DNA from: Zingiber officinale
Lineage: Eukaryota > Streptophyta > Magnoliopsida > Zingiberales > Zingiberaceae
Length of the DNA stretch: 64,000 nt
Direction: 5' to 3'
Assembly: GCF_018446385.1 (NCBI RefSeq)
Contig: NC_056005.1
Location: forward strand, 44,459,461 to 44,523,460
Position numbers and translations under genes: made by a program. Numbering within the stretch: position 1 is the stretch's first letter; each line of letters starts with the position of its first letter. The notes beneath the pieces were generated by a model. The model was given only the letters and a program-made list of their open reading frames with translations, ran no database searches and was not told where the DNA came from. Below are positions 22,476-36,200 of the stretch, in pieces.

Positions 22476-25020
22476 TAAAAGGACGCTCACTAACACTCAC
22501 AGAATTAAACATAAATGACGAATATATTTTTTTTAAAAAAATGTATAGATAAACTCCCACCAAATTATAATGCAAATGGCGTAAAACATAAACTTATTTT
22601 GGACCCACATTGGGCCTTTAGTATCTCGGCCCATGCATCCAAGGAATGAACTTAAATTGAAAGGCTCTATTAGTGGACCTAACTAATGTACTTAATTACT
22701 GCATCGTTAGAGATTTATGGCTGGCGCCACCAATCATTCGGTGGGATAGCCTCTAGAAAGAGTGGTCCAATTCTTTAAGTAACCAAAGTGTTGTGGCATA
22801 ATATTAGAGAAGCGTTTTATCACATAACTTCTAAAATCTAAACCCTAATGCCAAACTATGGAGGCAGTAAAAACTTTGTAGTAGTTTATAAAATTAACAA
22901 AGAGATCAAGGGTGATCTCTGTTGACTTGTCTTGAATTATTAGAATATTTGTTGGAGGCGCCATTAATTATTGCTTGAATGATTGTCGAAGTTGTGGCCT
23001 TATCTTATTCCATGGTTCTTTTTCAAGGAGGCATTTCTCTAATGTCAAATAATATGAGGTATTTGATTCAAATATTGGTTTGGTTTAGTCTTTAAAAAGA
23101 ATATGTCACAAATTTAGTGTTTATTTTTTTGGAAAATAAGTGTTTAGTATTTACAAACAAGGATCATGGGACACTGAGAATGAACCCAATGGGTTCTAAT
23201 CTAAGCTCAAGGATATGAGACCAAAGTGGTAGAAAAGGTAAATTCACTCTTATTAGTACATCTTTTGGTGTTATCATTTGGCTTATATAACCTTAAGATT
23301 TTGTCTTTAGCACCACCATAAGCTTGAGATCATGAATTTATCATCCTTAGAAATATGGAAGACAATTATTGTCATCGTATACTTATCGTGCGTGAACATG
23401 TTTGCCTTATTTGCGCAAACCATATGGTAGCCCTTCAAATTAGAGATTCGACCTAAAATTTAGTGTTGATTGTCTTCTATTCCAATTAGAATGTCGACCA
23501 TGGACAACATACATAGTCCATATTGGTATGAGTTGAAGCTTCTTAGACTAGGTTGGGAGTTTCTACCAACCAAATGAAAAGGAACAATTTCATGTTTGGT
23601 TTGGTCAAGCCTCCACACAATTTTAAATCAACTTGGAGAGATCAGTGTAGAAGAATCTTGCTTTTATAGCTTATAGCTCAATGATTGGGCAAAGATTAAA
23701 AGGGAACTTAGATTATTAGAATTGTGAGAGAACCCCCTTTTTATAAAAAAAGTCAAAACAACGTCCAATATATTTCATATTCTAAAAATACACTTACTAT
23801 AATGTTATTGTAGAAGCTATAATCTATTAAAATAGATTGATTCAACTTACATAAATTATTTTTTATGTTAAAATTTGTTTATTAACTTAGTTAAAATCAT
23901 TTTTAAATTGATCAAAATCATTTTAAAATTAAAAAAAACTTTAAAGCTGTTAAAAGTAACTATAACAATAATTTGATAGTTATTTAATGACTGCTACAAT
24001 AATAATATAGTAATTATTTAATGACTTCTATAATATTTCATTAGCTATTAATAGCTGTGATACAATAGTTTTAAAGTATTTTAAAATCATTTAAAAGCAA
24101 TTTTAATGGAATTTAAATAATTTTACTCAAGTTGAAAAAAAATATTAATATAAAAGTGTTATATATAATATTTTTAATCAAATTGAATTAAAAATAATAA
24201 TTTACTTTAACACAATAGTATTGTAATTTAGCTGCGTCACAGCTGCCATAACAATGCTAAAAAAAAAAATATCGTGAGAAACTATTTTAATCTTTTAGTA
24301 AAAATAATAATTCAAGCTATTTTCTTTTTAAAAAAATTTACCCTCAAGGATTTCCCCTTGATAAGGTCGGTATTTTTTTGTGTGGGGTATTCTTTCAGTA
24401 GAGATAGCTCAGGAGTTTTACTTGGTTACATCCATCAGCTCATAGACAAGATCCTCTGGACCATGACACCTGATCCATTTTTAAATCAGGGGTCATTTAT
24501 AAGTAAAATTTCATGAATTCCACCTGTATAAAGAGGTGGGGTCTAGAAAATCCGTGCTCATAAGCTCAAGACAATAATGGCCGTATCAATCTTTAGATAT
24601 TAAGGAATTGTGGGTGGCCCTAGTTCTGCCCAATGTTCTCTAACCCTTCTCAGATGGGATATCAATTTGGACCAACCTCATTAGATTGGCTGGTTCAATG
24701 TGCCATTGAAGTACTAAAAAAATAAGTAAAATCAGTTTTGACACAGTGCAAAACAACCAATTTAACCGGTTAATTCAAGGAAATCAAAGACAAACAGGTT
24801 GAATTATTAGAAAATTTTCGAATTGACCTCAGCCAATTTGACCAGAAACATGATGCTAACGTTAAACAAAGACCTATATCAAAGTCAAATAGTGGATGAT
24901 ATGCTAAGGTCATATTCCCGGCGTCCACTTTAGAAACACCGCACAATCAGCTGATTACAAAATAAATAAATAAATAATTTTTTTTAATAAGAAGTTATAT
25001 GTTTAAAAAATATCGAAAGT
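22476..25020. other. AT-rich spacer, no gene seen
   Basis: No conserved open frame, RNA gene or clear LTR was found in 2.5 kb. 23860-24130 is a low-complexity stretch of AAAATCATTTTAAA-like phrases. Confidence 0.45.
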
Positions 25021-25029
25021 AAAAATAAG

Positions 25030-25609
25030 ATGTACATATGATATTTATTGACTTAGAAAAAATTTATGATAGAGTCTCAAGAGAAATTATATAGAAAATT
25101 AAAAAAAATAAGATGTCAATGTAACATATATTGAACTAATTAAGGATGTATATAAAGATGTAACGGTTAAAATAAAGACTTCAGATGGAGTATTTCAAAT
25201 AAAAATAAAGTTATACCAAGGATCAGCTCTAAGTCTCTATTTTTTTACACTAATTATGGATGAACTCATGACCCACATTCAAGATATAGTACCGTGATGC
25301 ATGTTGTTTACAGATAATATTTTAGACATAATGAGACAATTATTAAGATAGAAGATGACGAGTATATGAAAGCTTTAGATATTTAGAATCAGGAATTGAG
25401 AGAAATATCTTACATAGAATATAAGCAAGATGATTAAAATGGAAGAGAGCATCGGATGTTTTATGTGATCGTAAAATACCTCTAAAACTTAAAGAAAAAT
25501 TTTACACAATCACAATTAGACCCGCTATATTATATGAAATTGAATGTTAAACTATAACTCAAACACATGAGTAAAAAATACGAATTACTAAGATGAGAAT
25601 GTTAAGATG
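25030..25609 (+). pseudogene. LINE reverse transcriptase fragment, 5' part
   Basis: Broken frames encode parts of a plant L1-type reverse transcriptase: F-I-D-L-E-K-x-Y-D-R-V near 25036-25070, Q-G-S-A-L-S near 25216, M-D-E-L near 25256, then L-F-T-D-N near 25299. The catalytic F/Y-A-D-D box is eroded at that last site. Later C-D-R-K-I-P-L-K-L and M-R-M-L-R-C occur. Several stops interrupt. The frame is cut at 25609 by the hAT element and resumes at 29587. Confidence 0.85.
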
Positions 25610-28600
25610 CAGGGACGGATCTTCCTTAGGGCTATACTGGGCTATAGCCCAGCCTTGTTGCCCAGCCCAAAATTTATTTTTATTGGTATATAACATTTGG
25701 CTTTCTGGCTTCCTGCATACGAGTTGGCTATCGGCGAATCAAGGAATCGGGGAATCGGCAAGGTATCATCGCAACAGCGAAATCAAAACTCAGAAGGAAG
25801 AGTCGGCACCATTATCGACAGAAGAAAGGTTAGTATTTTCTCTATTTTCGTTCTTATAGTAATTAGTTTTTAAATCGATTGTTGCACTAGTTTTCTTCTT
25901 GATTATTTCTGAATTTCTGGATTTCTTGATTTCTTTTATTATTTGGTTTTCTTCTTGATTATTTCTGGATTTCTAGATTCTTGATTTCTTCTATTAGATT
26001 ATATGTCAAGTTGTGAACTTGTGATGTTTCTAGTTTCTACCATATGAATTGCTTACCTGGATTTCAGAATGGTTGCTGACTTGCTGTGCTTTTAGATTTT
26101 TGATTTCCCACTTCTAGTTGTTTGATTATTGATGAACTTAAAATTTTTGAGCTCAGACATTGTGTGATTTGTGAAATAACTCAATGCTTGTATGGATGCA
26201 GCTCTGAGAATGAAATTGATGCCCCAATTCTCATGTTCAGTAGCTTATGATTGTTACTACGAGACAATTCTAAAATGGATGCCCTTTATTTCTTTGTAAA
26301 AGTGCTTGTTAATATCTTGCAGCACCACATCTCAATGGGTATGGGTTTAACTCATATTTATTTGGTCTAAGTTGCTTTGTCTATTGAGCAATGGGCTTTG
26401 TGTAGAACTTGATTCTTGCAATTTGCATCTTTGACAAAGTAGCTTTATCATGTCGGATCAATGATTCTTATCTCATTATAGATTAAGGTTATTATGAACT
26501 TTGAGATTTCATATTGAAGTAAGATTGAAAGTTAAAGCATTTAGAAGATATTTGTTGAAGTTAAAGCATTGAAAGTTATGAACTTTTAACTTTGCTGCAC
26601 ACGGATTATGCAAGACAAGCATATCATTTATAGTTAATGTCCAAGTTGAAGTTCAATCTAATAGTGATTTGGTCAAATTGGTTTCATCCAAATAAACTAA
26701 CAATTAACATAATTGCTTATTTGCTTAGGTTATGAGAATGTTCTTTTATTGTATTTGCTTTGGTTAACTAACACATATCATATGCATATTATCTTATATG
26801 ACTGCTCGAGTTCATTTGGGAAATTTTTCTGAATGGAACTACAGATTACTTAAGATTTGGCTTCTTCTATAAGTGTTATAATTCCTTGAATGTTTTCTTC
26901 TTCAATAAATAACACTCTTAGAATGTCCATATGAAACACTGTTTATTCATTGTTACTTTTACTTGTTTATTTATTCTATTGTTATTTCATTTTTTATTTA
27001 GGGATATAACTTGAACTATTTTAAAATGGAACATCAATCTGCTACAAAGAAAGGAAAGACGATAGCCTCGTATTTTAAGAAAAGAGATCGTCAAACTAGT
27101 GAAAGCACTTCAATTCCCACTGTCCCTATAATGCAACATCAATCTTGTGAAAGTCTTCCAATTCTTAGTGTCCAAATTCCTTCAATTTCCTCTTTTAGCG
27201 ACAATCATCAGTTATGCTCTAGTTGTATTGAACGAGATCCAGGAAAAAGAAAACAGATATGTGAATATCATATTAATGTACGAGATGAGATAAGACGCTC
27301 ATATCTAAAGATGGGGCCTTATCAACTAGATATGTTGGAGTATCCGGCTACAAAATTTGGAAGTTAAAATCGTCGATTTAAAAAAAAATGGTTCCAGAAA
27401 TTTCATTGGTTGGAATATTCACCTTCAACAAATAAGGCATATTGCTTTTATTGTTTTCTTTTCCTGAATGATGTTAATTCGTCTAATATCTCGGCATTGG
27501 TCAATGAAGGATTTGACAATTGGAAAAGGGTAAATCAAGGAAAAACATGTGCATTTCTTGCCCATATTGGTTCTGCAGCTTCTTCGCCTCATACTATGTG
27601 CGAGAGAACGGCTGAAAATTTGATGAGACCCTCACAACATATTGATAATGTCATGCATGCCCAATCTAAAGAGGAAAAAGAAAAAAATCGTTTGCGTTTG
27701 AGGACCTCAATTGTCACTGTTCGCTGGCTAGCACTTCAAGGGTGTGCCTTTAGAGGTAGTGATGAATCTCTATCTTCATCTAATCGTGGGAATTTTCTTG
27801 AATTAGTAAAGGCTTTTGCAAAAATGAGTACAGAAATTGATAAAGTTGTACTTGAGAATGCTCCAAAAAATGCTCAATATATCGCTCCAGAAATTCAGAA
27901 AGAGATTTTACATATTATGGCTAATAGAGTACGAAAGATGGTTCGTGAAGAAGTTGGTGATAAATATTTTTGTATTCTTGTTGATGAAGCATGAGATATA
28001 TCTAAACGAGAGCAAATGGCCATTATCTTGAGATTTGTGAATAATTATGGGGTTTTGACAGAAAGATTTTTTGCCATCAAAAGTATTAACGATACTACCT
28101 CATTGAACCTGAAAAAAGAAATATCAAATGTTCTTGTTCATCATGACCTACAAGTTAAGAAAATCAGAGGCTAAGGATATGATGGTGCTAGTAATATGCG
28201 TGGCGCATGGAATGAACTTCAGGCATTATTTCTCAGAGATTGTCCCTATGCATACTATGTCCATTGTTTTGCCCATCGATTACAACTCACATTGGTTTCT
28301 GCAGCCAAGGATGTTAGTGTTATTTGAGAGTTCTTTTCTCATTTGGATAATATAGTAAATATTGTTACTTCTTCTACTAAACGCATTGCTGAGTTACATA
28401 CTGCACAGAGAATTGAAATCGAGCATATGTTGGCAATTGGAGAACGTAATTCTGGAAGTGGGGCCAATCAAATTGGTAATTTACAGCGAGCGGGAACTAC
28501 TCGTTGGAGTTCTCACTATGACTCAGTAAAAAGCTTGATAGGTATGTATGCTGCAACTTGCAAAATTTTTGAAGTTCTTAGTGATCATTCTCCAAATGGA

Positions 28601-29586
28601 AGAGCTAAGGCTCAAGTTCGGGGGATTTATAGAAACATGGCAAGCTTTGAATTTGTGTTCATTTTGCATTTAATGCATAAAATTATGAGAACAACAGATT
28701 CTCTTTATCAAATTCTTCAAAGAAAATCTCAAGATATTTTATCTGCTATTACATTTATCTCTACTACCAAAACTATCCTCCAAGAACTTAGAGAATGCGG
28801 GTGGGAAGATTTTCTTCATGAAGTGAAAGTTTTTGTACGAGAAATGAAATTGATGTGCCTGATCTTGATTGTTTATATAAGATTGGTCGTTCCCGTCAGC
28901 AAACTACAGTTGAGCATCATTACCACTTTGATATTTTTAATGCAGCAATAGATTTCATCTTGATGGAGTTAAATACTCGATTTAATGAGTCATCAGTGAA
29001 ACTTCTTTCTCTTAGTACCGCTTTAGATCCTAAAAATTCATTTGAATCAATTAACATTGATGATATTTGCAAGCTTGCAATGAAGTTTTATCATGAAGAT
29101 TTCACAAATCAAGACATTATTGCTTTGAAGTATGAATTGGTACATTATAAACTTGATGTGATACAAAACTTGAAGGCTTCTACACTTGTTGATTTATGTC
29201 AGCAATTGACTGAGAGTGGACGATCAAAGATTTATGTTATGTTGACTAGATTGATTCATCTAGTTTTGACGTTATCTGTTTCTACTGCCACTACTGAGCG
29301 AGCCTTTTCAGCAATGAAGAATGTGAAGATAGCACTTCACAATAAAATGGAGGATGAATTTCTTGAAGATTGTTTGACAATTTATATTGAACGAGATTTA
29401 ACTAAGGATATAGATGTAGATTCTATTATAGATGAATTTTATGTTTCAAAATCTCGTAGAGCACAACTTTGTTGAATAAAATGATGTAATGACTTTTTTT
29501 TGTTATACATCTATTTTTTATAATAATATATAATTTATTACATTAATTTTAAGCCCCCCTAACTCGAATTCTTGAATCCGTCCCCG
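25610..29586 (+). mobile_element. hAT DNA transposon, 3977 bp, 8-bp target duplication
   Basis: Terminal inverted repeats are CAGGGACGGAT (left) and ATCCGTCCCCG (right), 10 of 11 matching. Both sides carry an exact 8-bp duplication TTAAGATG (25602-25609 and 29587-29594), diagnostic of hAT. It sits inside the LINE pseudogene. The transposase frame occupies 27026-29475; the region before it probably holds an untranslated first exon and an intron (a GAAAG|GTTAGT junction near 25828 and a TTTATTTAG|GG junction near 27000 fit). Confidence 0.95.
27026..29475 (+). pseudogene. hAT transposase (TTF-type zinc finger / DUF4371 / hAT dimerisation), decayed
   Basis: The ATG at 27026 begins a frame of about 815 codons that once encoded a full transposase. 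In order: a basic N-terminus (K-K-G-K-T-I-A-S-Y-F), a TTF-type zinc-finger region (Y-C-F-Y-C-F-L-F near 27432-27455), a DUF4371/RNase-H-like core (near 27700-28400, including G-Y-D-G-A-S-N-M at 28178-28201), and the hAT C-terminal dimerisation motif (S-T-A-T-T-E-R-A-F-S-A-M-K near 29281-29319). Four in-frame stops at 27365, 27992, 28172 and 28325, and an apparent 1-base loss in a T-run near 28832, disable it. Transposase would bind the terminal repeats and cut and paste the element. Plant proteins of this kind are often mis-annotated as zinc finger MYM-type proteins. Confidence 0.93.
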
Positions 29587-29800
29587 TTAAGATGGATGTA
29601 TAAACATATGAAAATGAACAAAATAAGAAATAAAAATATTAGAGAGAGTCGAAATTACATATATTAAGAAAAAAACTTCGAGAGACACGTTCAAATTAAT
29701 AACTTAAACGACTACTAAATAGCCGACCATCTAGTGAGATAAACAGATTCATGAAACATTTCTTGTTTCTTTAAAGAAATAAGCACAAATCCATCTCTAA
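29587..29800 (+). pseudogene. LINE reverse transcriptase fragment, 3' part
   Basis: After the 8-bp target duplication the interrupted LINE frame continues (K-M-N-K-I-R-N-K-N-I-R-E, as in the C-terminal part of plant L1-type ORF2). It then fades into non-coding sequence; the right limit is approximate. Confidence 0.7.
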
Positions 29801-30220
29801 ATGTTTGTCCTCCCTGGCCATTAACCCTTCCAAATTCCAGTCCGCACGGAAAACACAAAATAGAACTGGCAGAGATGCTAGATTAAGTTATAAATAAAAT
29901 GAGCTGGACTCGTTAGCAACAAAATTCTGCCACCTTTCGAGGTGGTAGCGATGATTTTCTATACACAAATAGAAGGGAACAAAAAAAATCAAACACAGAA
30001 TTGCTTGAGGATTGAGCTCTTAATGTTGTGTACATAGGCATATTACGTGCTAACAAAAAAAAAACACTACCAAAAATTTAGCCAAGAATTGCCTTTGAGG
30101 ATGAGTTATTTGGTTTACAAAACATACCCTCTCTAATATTTACTCGCCAACTGAAAAGCACCACTAAAAAAAGGCTCCTCCAACTGACAATGAAAGATGT
30201 AAAATGAACACGAATCATTA

Positions 30221-33200
30221 TCATCTTTTATCGCCTTGTGACAAAAACATTGAAACAGGAATCGACTTGCATAGCATTGTTGTTCCGTGAAAGGATGTGG
30301 CATGGGCACCCTGTAGATATGTCTCCAGCTGCAAGAAATGCATGCTTAATTGTGAAACCGTTCCATTACTCAAATTGAAAATTGTTAGAGAAAGGCCAAC
30401 CTGATCTGTGCTAATTTTTGTGAAACCGAATTTGTTAGTCCAAATAGATTCAGCTTCCTCAGCTGCAGGTAATACTATATGCCTCACACCAAGAGAAGCT
30501 AAAAATCTCTCAATACATGAAAACAGAGATTGGAAATAACCCTACAGAAACGAAGAATTAACTATTTAGTGGGAATCATCTTAATGATGGAGAAATAAAA
30601 CCGTACAAGAATTACAGGATCAAATCAAGCAAAGAAGGAAAAAAATGAGCAAAAGATGAGCTAAGCAGAGATGAGATTTAACTTGCTTAGGACTAGCTCA
30701 ACAAATTGTGCTAAGCTTCAGCTATGATCACCAGTTAACTAGAAATGTTTACCCAACGTCAGGCCTTTAAATGCTTATCAGTCACATGTTCATCATCTTA
30801 TCAAAAATAGGTATAACAATACAGAATTTAAGTTAAGAGCAAAGCAAACTATGATGTCTAACATGACATAAAAGAGAGGGAGCATCATTCAAAATGATAA
30901 ATGTTTCAGTTACAGGTTCATATGTAAACACTGTGGAGTTAGATACAGCAAAAGCAAATTAACAAAAGGCCAACAGGTTGTTCTGATGTTATCCTCTTAT
31001 AATTGTCTAACAAAAGTGTTTCACATGTCCATTCTAGAGCAATCGAACCTCACAAATACAAAATAAGGTTGTTCAGAATTTTATTTTATTTTTAAAAAAC
31101 CATGTAATTTGGAGAAGGGGTTTGATTTAGAAATTTCAATCCAAAAGTAAAGCTCAGAATTGTTGTTGTTGTTAGGGATGATGTAAGCTCGAATGAACTC
31201 TCTTACAAGGTCAAGCTCCAAGCACTTGACACCTTTGTTCGACACTAAATTAATCAATAGATAAGCAATCTGAACATAGATACAAGAACACACCTGGCCC
31301 TGATGTTCTCTACTTGTTGCAACTAATGGAAGTTCAGCAACATCCCTCCCCAAAAAACGTAATAATCCCGCAGATACCACACATGAACTGCAATATTGAG
31401 CACACTTAAAACAAAATTGTAAAGCTACTGAGGAATGAACAAGTGATGCCTGCTTTACTTGTGAAAACGTACCCAACTATTAGTACTGGACAATACATCC
31501 CTGCAAAATCTTGACCCTTCACACTCCGCCTTCCAGAACAAACAGATAATCAGTATGTAAAAAATGCAATTACGAATAATGGGAAACAGAAGACAATGCT
31601 CTCACCCATAAACCATTGATGGAATAAGATCCTTTCCAGTCGATGCTTCAACAATAGGATCAAATGATTCCTGTAAATAAATATTAAAAAAAAATTACTC
31701 ACGAGCAATTCAGCAACTTTAACTTATATTTAATCATATTATTTAAATTATGTATTAAACACAAACTATTCATATTTTTAAATATCATATTAATAATACA
31801 CTATCAGTTTTTATCATATATGAATAATTGTATGCCATATTATTTATTTTAGTTTTATCAAACGAGGAAGAGGAAGAGGAAGAGGAAGAGGAAGAGGCAA
31901 AAGACTTAGTTAGCAACAATAAAACAAGATAAAATTTATTTAAATATAGATGATGATATAATAGGAGATAAAGCTCAATGGTGTAAAAGGATTCATACAG
32001 CCGACTCCACCTAGTGGGAAAAGGCTTGGTTGTTGTTGTTGTTGTTGTATATTATTTATTTTAGTTTATTATTTAGCAAGCAGGCAATTGAGGAGTTTCA
32101 TTTTGATTATTCATACTGTGATAATATGATTACTTGGTATTCTATAATACTAATAGTTGACAGTTAATACACATCATTTTTTTAACACTTTTTGTCACAT
32201 TAGACAATAAATCAATTTATCTAACTTTTATTTTAATTTTTGCACTTCTTTTGTTGATTCTAGTCCTACCAATTATACCCATCCGACAAGGCTGATACAA
32301 AGTTTTTTTTACTTTTACATATTCATGCCACTACAGATTGTGAACACAATGTATTGAGATTTATAAAATCAAAATAGTTTATAAGCAGCAAAACAATGTG
32401 AGAGGAATTGTATATAAGAGACATTTGTCAATATTTAATAGTGTAACATCACTTAAATATTTAAATTGTGTAACATCACTTACGTGGAAAATAGTAACTG
32501 CCCTTGAAAGGAGAAGTTTACTGTCTGCTTCAAGTGCTCTTCCACTTAAAAGTCTCCATCTTATGTCAGTGTCTAAATTTTTATCTAAACCTCTACTGTC
32601 ACATTTCCTCTTTAAAATGTCCATATTTGAAGAAGGAAGCAACTCTGCTCTACGATGAAGGTATTCCTCCAATGCACTTCGCATTCGGATGCAATCAGTG
32701 CAGCAGAACCATTCTCCTAGAGGCAGTTCCTGAAATTAAAGTGATAATCAAGTTCAAAAATGTATCCATCATATAGTGCAAAGGCACAAATTGACCAAAC
32801 AAAGTTCTATTCTTCCTACTTGGTACATACATTCTAGTTAAATTGAGAAGATATCTAGGCAATTCTATTCTTCAGACTAGTTAAATAATAGTGGGTATCT
32901 AGGAATCTTAAGGCTAATCACACACAATTTTAGTTTGTATGTTTATCGGAAAGAGAATTTAAGAGTGGTAAATATGGAAGTACCTTTAAATCAGCCATTT
33001 TATGATCCCTCAAACATCCAACATGGTATTCCCTCTCGCACTGAATCCAATGACAAACCAAGTGAGTTTTTTCAATGACGGATGAAAAAAATCAAACTTT
33101 TCTGGGCATTATACAACTGAAATATACCTGATCACAGATTATAACAGTGCGGTCATTAAATCCTCCTCTACTAAAATCATGACACCTGAATAGATTTACA

Positions 33201-36200
33201 AACATCAGAAATAATTTCAGAAGTATCTAGTGTCCCAACTCCAAAATTCAAACTGAATTTGAAGTCACACTATATATAAATTGGCCAAAAAAGCAGCTTT
33301 GCAACAAAGCATCAGAAAAAATAAACATTATGTATGTGATAGAGCATTGTTCTGAGTCTGTATGTGATAGAAAAAAATAGCACTTTGGCCAACCCTAACT
33401 TGGCTTGGAACCACAAGAGTTGGGTTCTTATCAAATCAAATCAAGTTAAAACAAAAAACCCGAATCCAAATCTCATCAAAAGTGAAATGCAAATATTTAT
33501 AGCTGAATATTTTTAAAAACTATGAAAAATCTTAGAAAACCAAAGCAACCTAATGTATTACTAGCTAATGCAGTCTTTAGTAAGAATTTAATTTGAATCC
33601 ATTACAAAATAAAAATGAAAAAAAATCACAGCAAAAGCCTCAAAGGGAATGCAATCAAATTGGAAAATGTAATGTTTTAACCAGTTCATCTGAATTATTC
33701 AACAAATAATGTTTGAAAATATCCCCTATCAAGAGCTCAGGAACAATGTCAAAGTAATAACCTGCACAGTGAACATGAACTGTCATCAGTCAGTGTTGTT
33801 GTGACAATACGGATACACCGTTTAAATATCTGCTCAATGGGATCCACACCAGCAACTCTCCCAGCAGCAATTGCATTCTTATTACTCGACAAACATTTCT
33901 CCCGTTGATGAAGACTTTGACAATATCGACAGTGCCAATCCCCTTTTGGAGCACTGGACAAACCAATACATTCTGCAACAGATACAATTAGATTAACACT
34001 TGGAAAAATAATACCACCCAATTACTGAAGAGAAAGAGATTCCCATATTTTGATAGAGCATGCATATTCAAGAAGAGCAGCATAGAAATAAATAATGGAA
34101 CAGGACTATTTGAAAGAATTAAGTTCTTGGGTAAATAACAAAAAATGTTAAATGCTACACTGGAAAAAAGTTAAGCTACTCTTCCACTAAAGTGAAATGG
34201 AATTAATAGAACTATAACTTCTATATGTAGTTTGAATGCTGTAAGAGTCAACTTAGTCTGTATAAACAAGAAGACAGGCAATTTACCCAAAGGAGTGCCA
34301 ATTATGGAGTTCATATGCCAGATTTGTAGTTGAGATATAAACAACATTAAATTTAGAAACTAATTTATGGTATTATCTGATCCTGATACAAAATGTACCC
34401 TATAAAATACTACTTCCAAAAGTAATCTAGTTTTTTTCCAAAATTATTAACTTTATTAAAAAATGGTTTACAAATTTGAAATTCATAAAAATTCAATTGA
34501 TTAATTTTTGCTGATTCTATGTTGAAGAAAAAGTAAAATGAATAATATGAACTAACTTAGAGATGTTGCAAAAATGTTACAGAAATTCTATTATCCATGA
34601 ATGAACAAAAAAGAGAAGGGGAAATGAGTTAGAGGATAAAAGGATAGGTCAGACAGAGGGGGGAAACTAGATGGAGAAGAGTGTAAATAAAGAGAAGAAT
34701 AGGAAGGAAAGATTAGTGAGTTTTCTTCTTATAATTAACAAACTCGCCTTCTTCATCTCTCCTGCATTAGATGGTGCAATGGTTAACAGATCAGCAAAGG
34801 TCTCACAGACAATCCTATTCCCTAACTTGTCCAGCAGAGGTTGGTTCCAATTCCACCATTGTCAATGAATACAATCCTATTCCCAAACCTGTATCCTATG
34901 TTTGAGAGACCATTTCTTCCTTTGGAAAGCAATGTGCAATATGCACACCAAAACATATGAAATTAAAAGCTTTATAGAATGCTCAAGTTGGTAAAGGTGG
35001 AGAAATCAATAAATAAACTTTTAATGAAACATATAGCAGGATGAGAAAGATTATTTATTGAATTACAACTCTACAAATTCTGAGAAAGATCATAAATATA
35101 GTTATACTAGTTAACAAGATTGAAACCAATGTATACATAAGTGCATGCTATCATAATAATACAAGATGCCATGTTTCTTAATCAAGAAAGAGGGGGGAAA
35201 CCTTTGTGGAATGCTCTAGGACAAAGATCACAAAGTACTAGATTTCCACCATCAGCACATATGCTGCAAAGATCGTCACTGTCGCTAGCTATCGTTTTTC
35301 GATCTTTTGCTAGTGAAACTGATAACTCATGCAGGGAAACTCCATTGGAAGTGTAAATGTAGTTGTAACTGGAAATCATAGCACAATGGATAGATAAGTG
35401 TGGTGATTCAATCATTACAAAGAGCTGAAATATTTCCACTTACGGTTTGCGCCTCAATGCTTGACCAGCATGAGCTTCAAATTGTGAAGGGCTAACCTGT
35501 ATTTGGTATACAAAAAATTAAATTCTGATTTATGTGTAAAAAAAAACAGCATGAGGTATACATTACCACAGAATTGCAGCACTGACAACATATTCCAGAA
35601 TCTTTTATGTAGCCCTCAAGAAGCCGCTGAAAAATAATCATAAAAACCTTGTTAGTAAAACAACAACATATTTTTCAAATGAGAATCAATCCACTATCTT
35701 ATTAGAACAACCTTTCCACGGACATAGTAGCCTACTTCAGTACCCTCTGGCAAAATATCAGTCATAAAGACCAACTTGTGCAGGCCAATATCCCTTGAAG
35801 AAGGTAATGATGAAAACAAAGACAAAATTAGAGGCAAGGTAAAAAAAGGAGACGAAGAGTAATTCTAGCTAAGATATGGGAAAAAGATGGGAAATGTCTG
35901 AGATACTTTCTAGTCAGTCTCCCAAGACTAGTCTTTTTATTTGATGTTAGGTTTTTGGATGAGCTGTCTGCATGACTTGTTACAGAAACAGGCTTCGATA
36001 ACCTGTGCAGAAAATCCATACAGAACACATTTTAATAAGATTAAAAGTAGAACAAAAGACAAGTTTTTAAATAAAAAAGATAGATGAGCAAATAAAGTAG
36101 TCATTCCAAACACATGAAGCTGTAAATTCTGTAATATTTTGAATTTGGAACCAATAACCTAAGCCATCTATTGTGACATACTATTGGGTCAAAAGGTGAA

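Noticed and set aside
22282-22575. Open frames on both strands around 22.4 kb
   Set aside because: They arise from a CT-rich tract and an A-run, not from a gene.
27011-27025. Start of the hAT transposase at 27011
   Set aside because: That codon is TTG; the first ATG in frame is 27026, after a likely splice acceptor near 27000.
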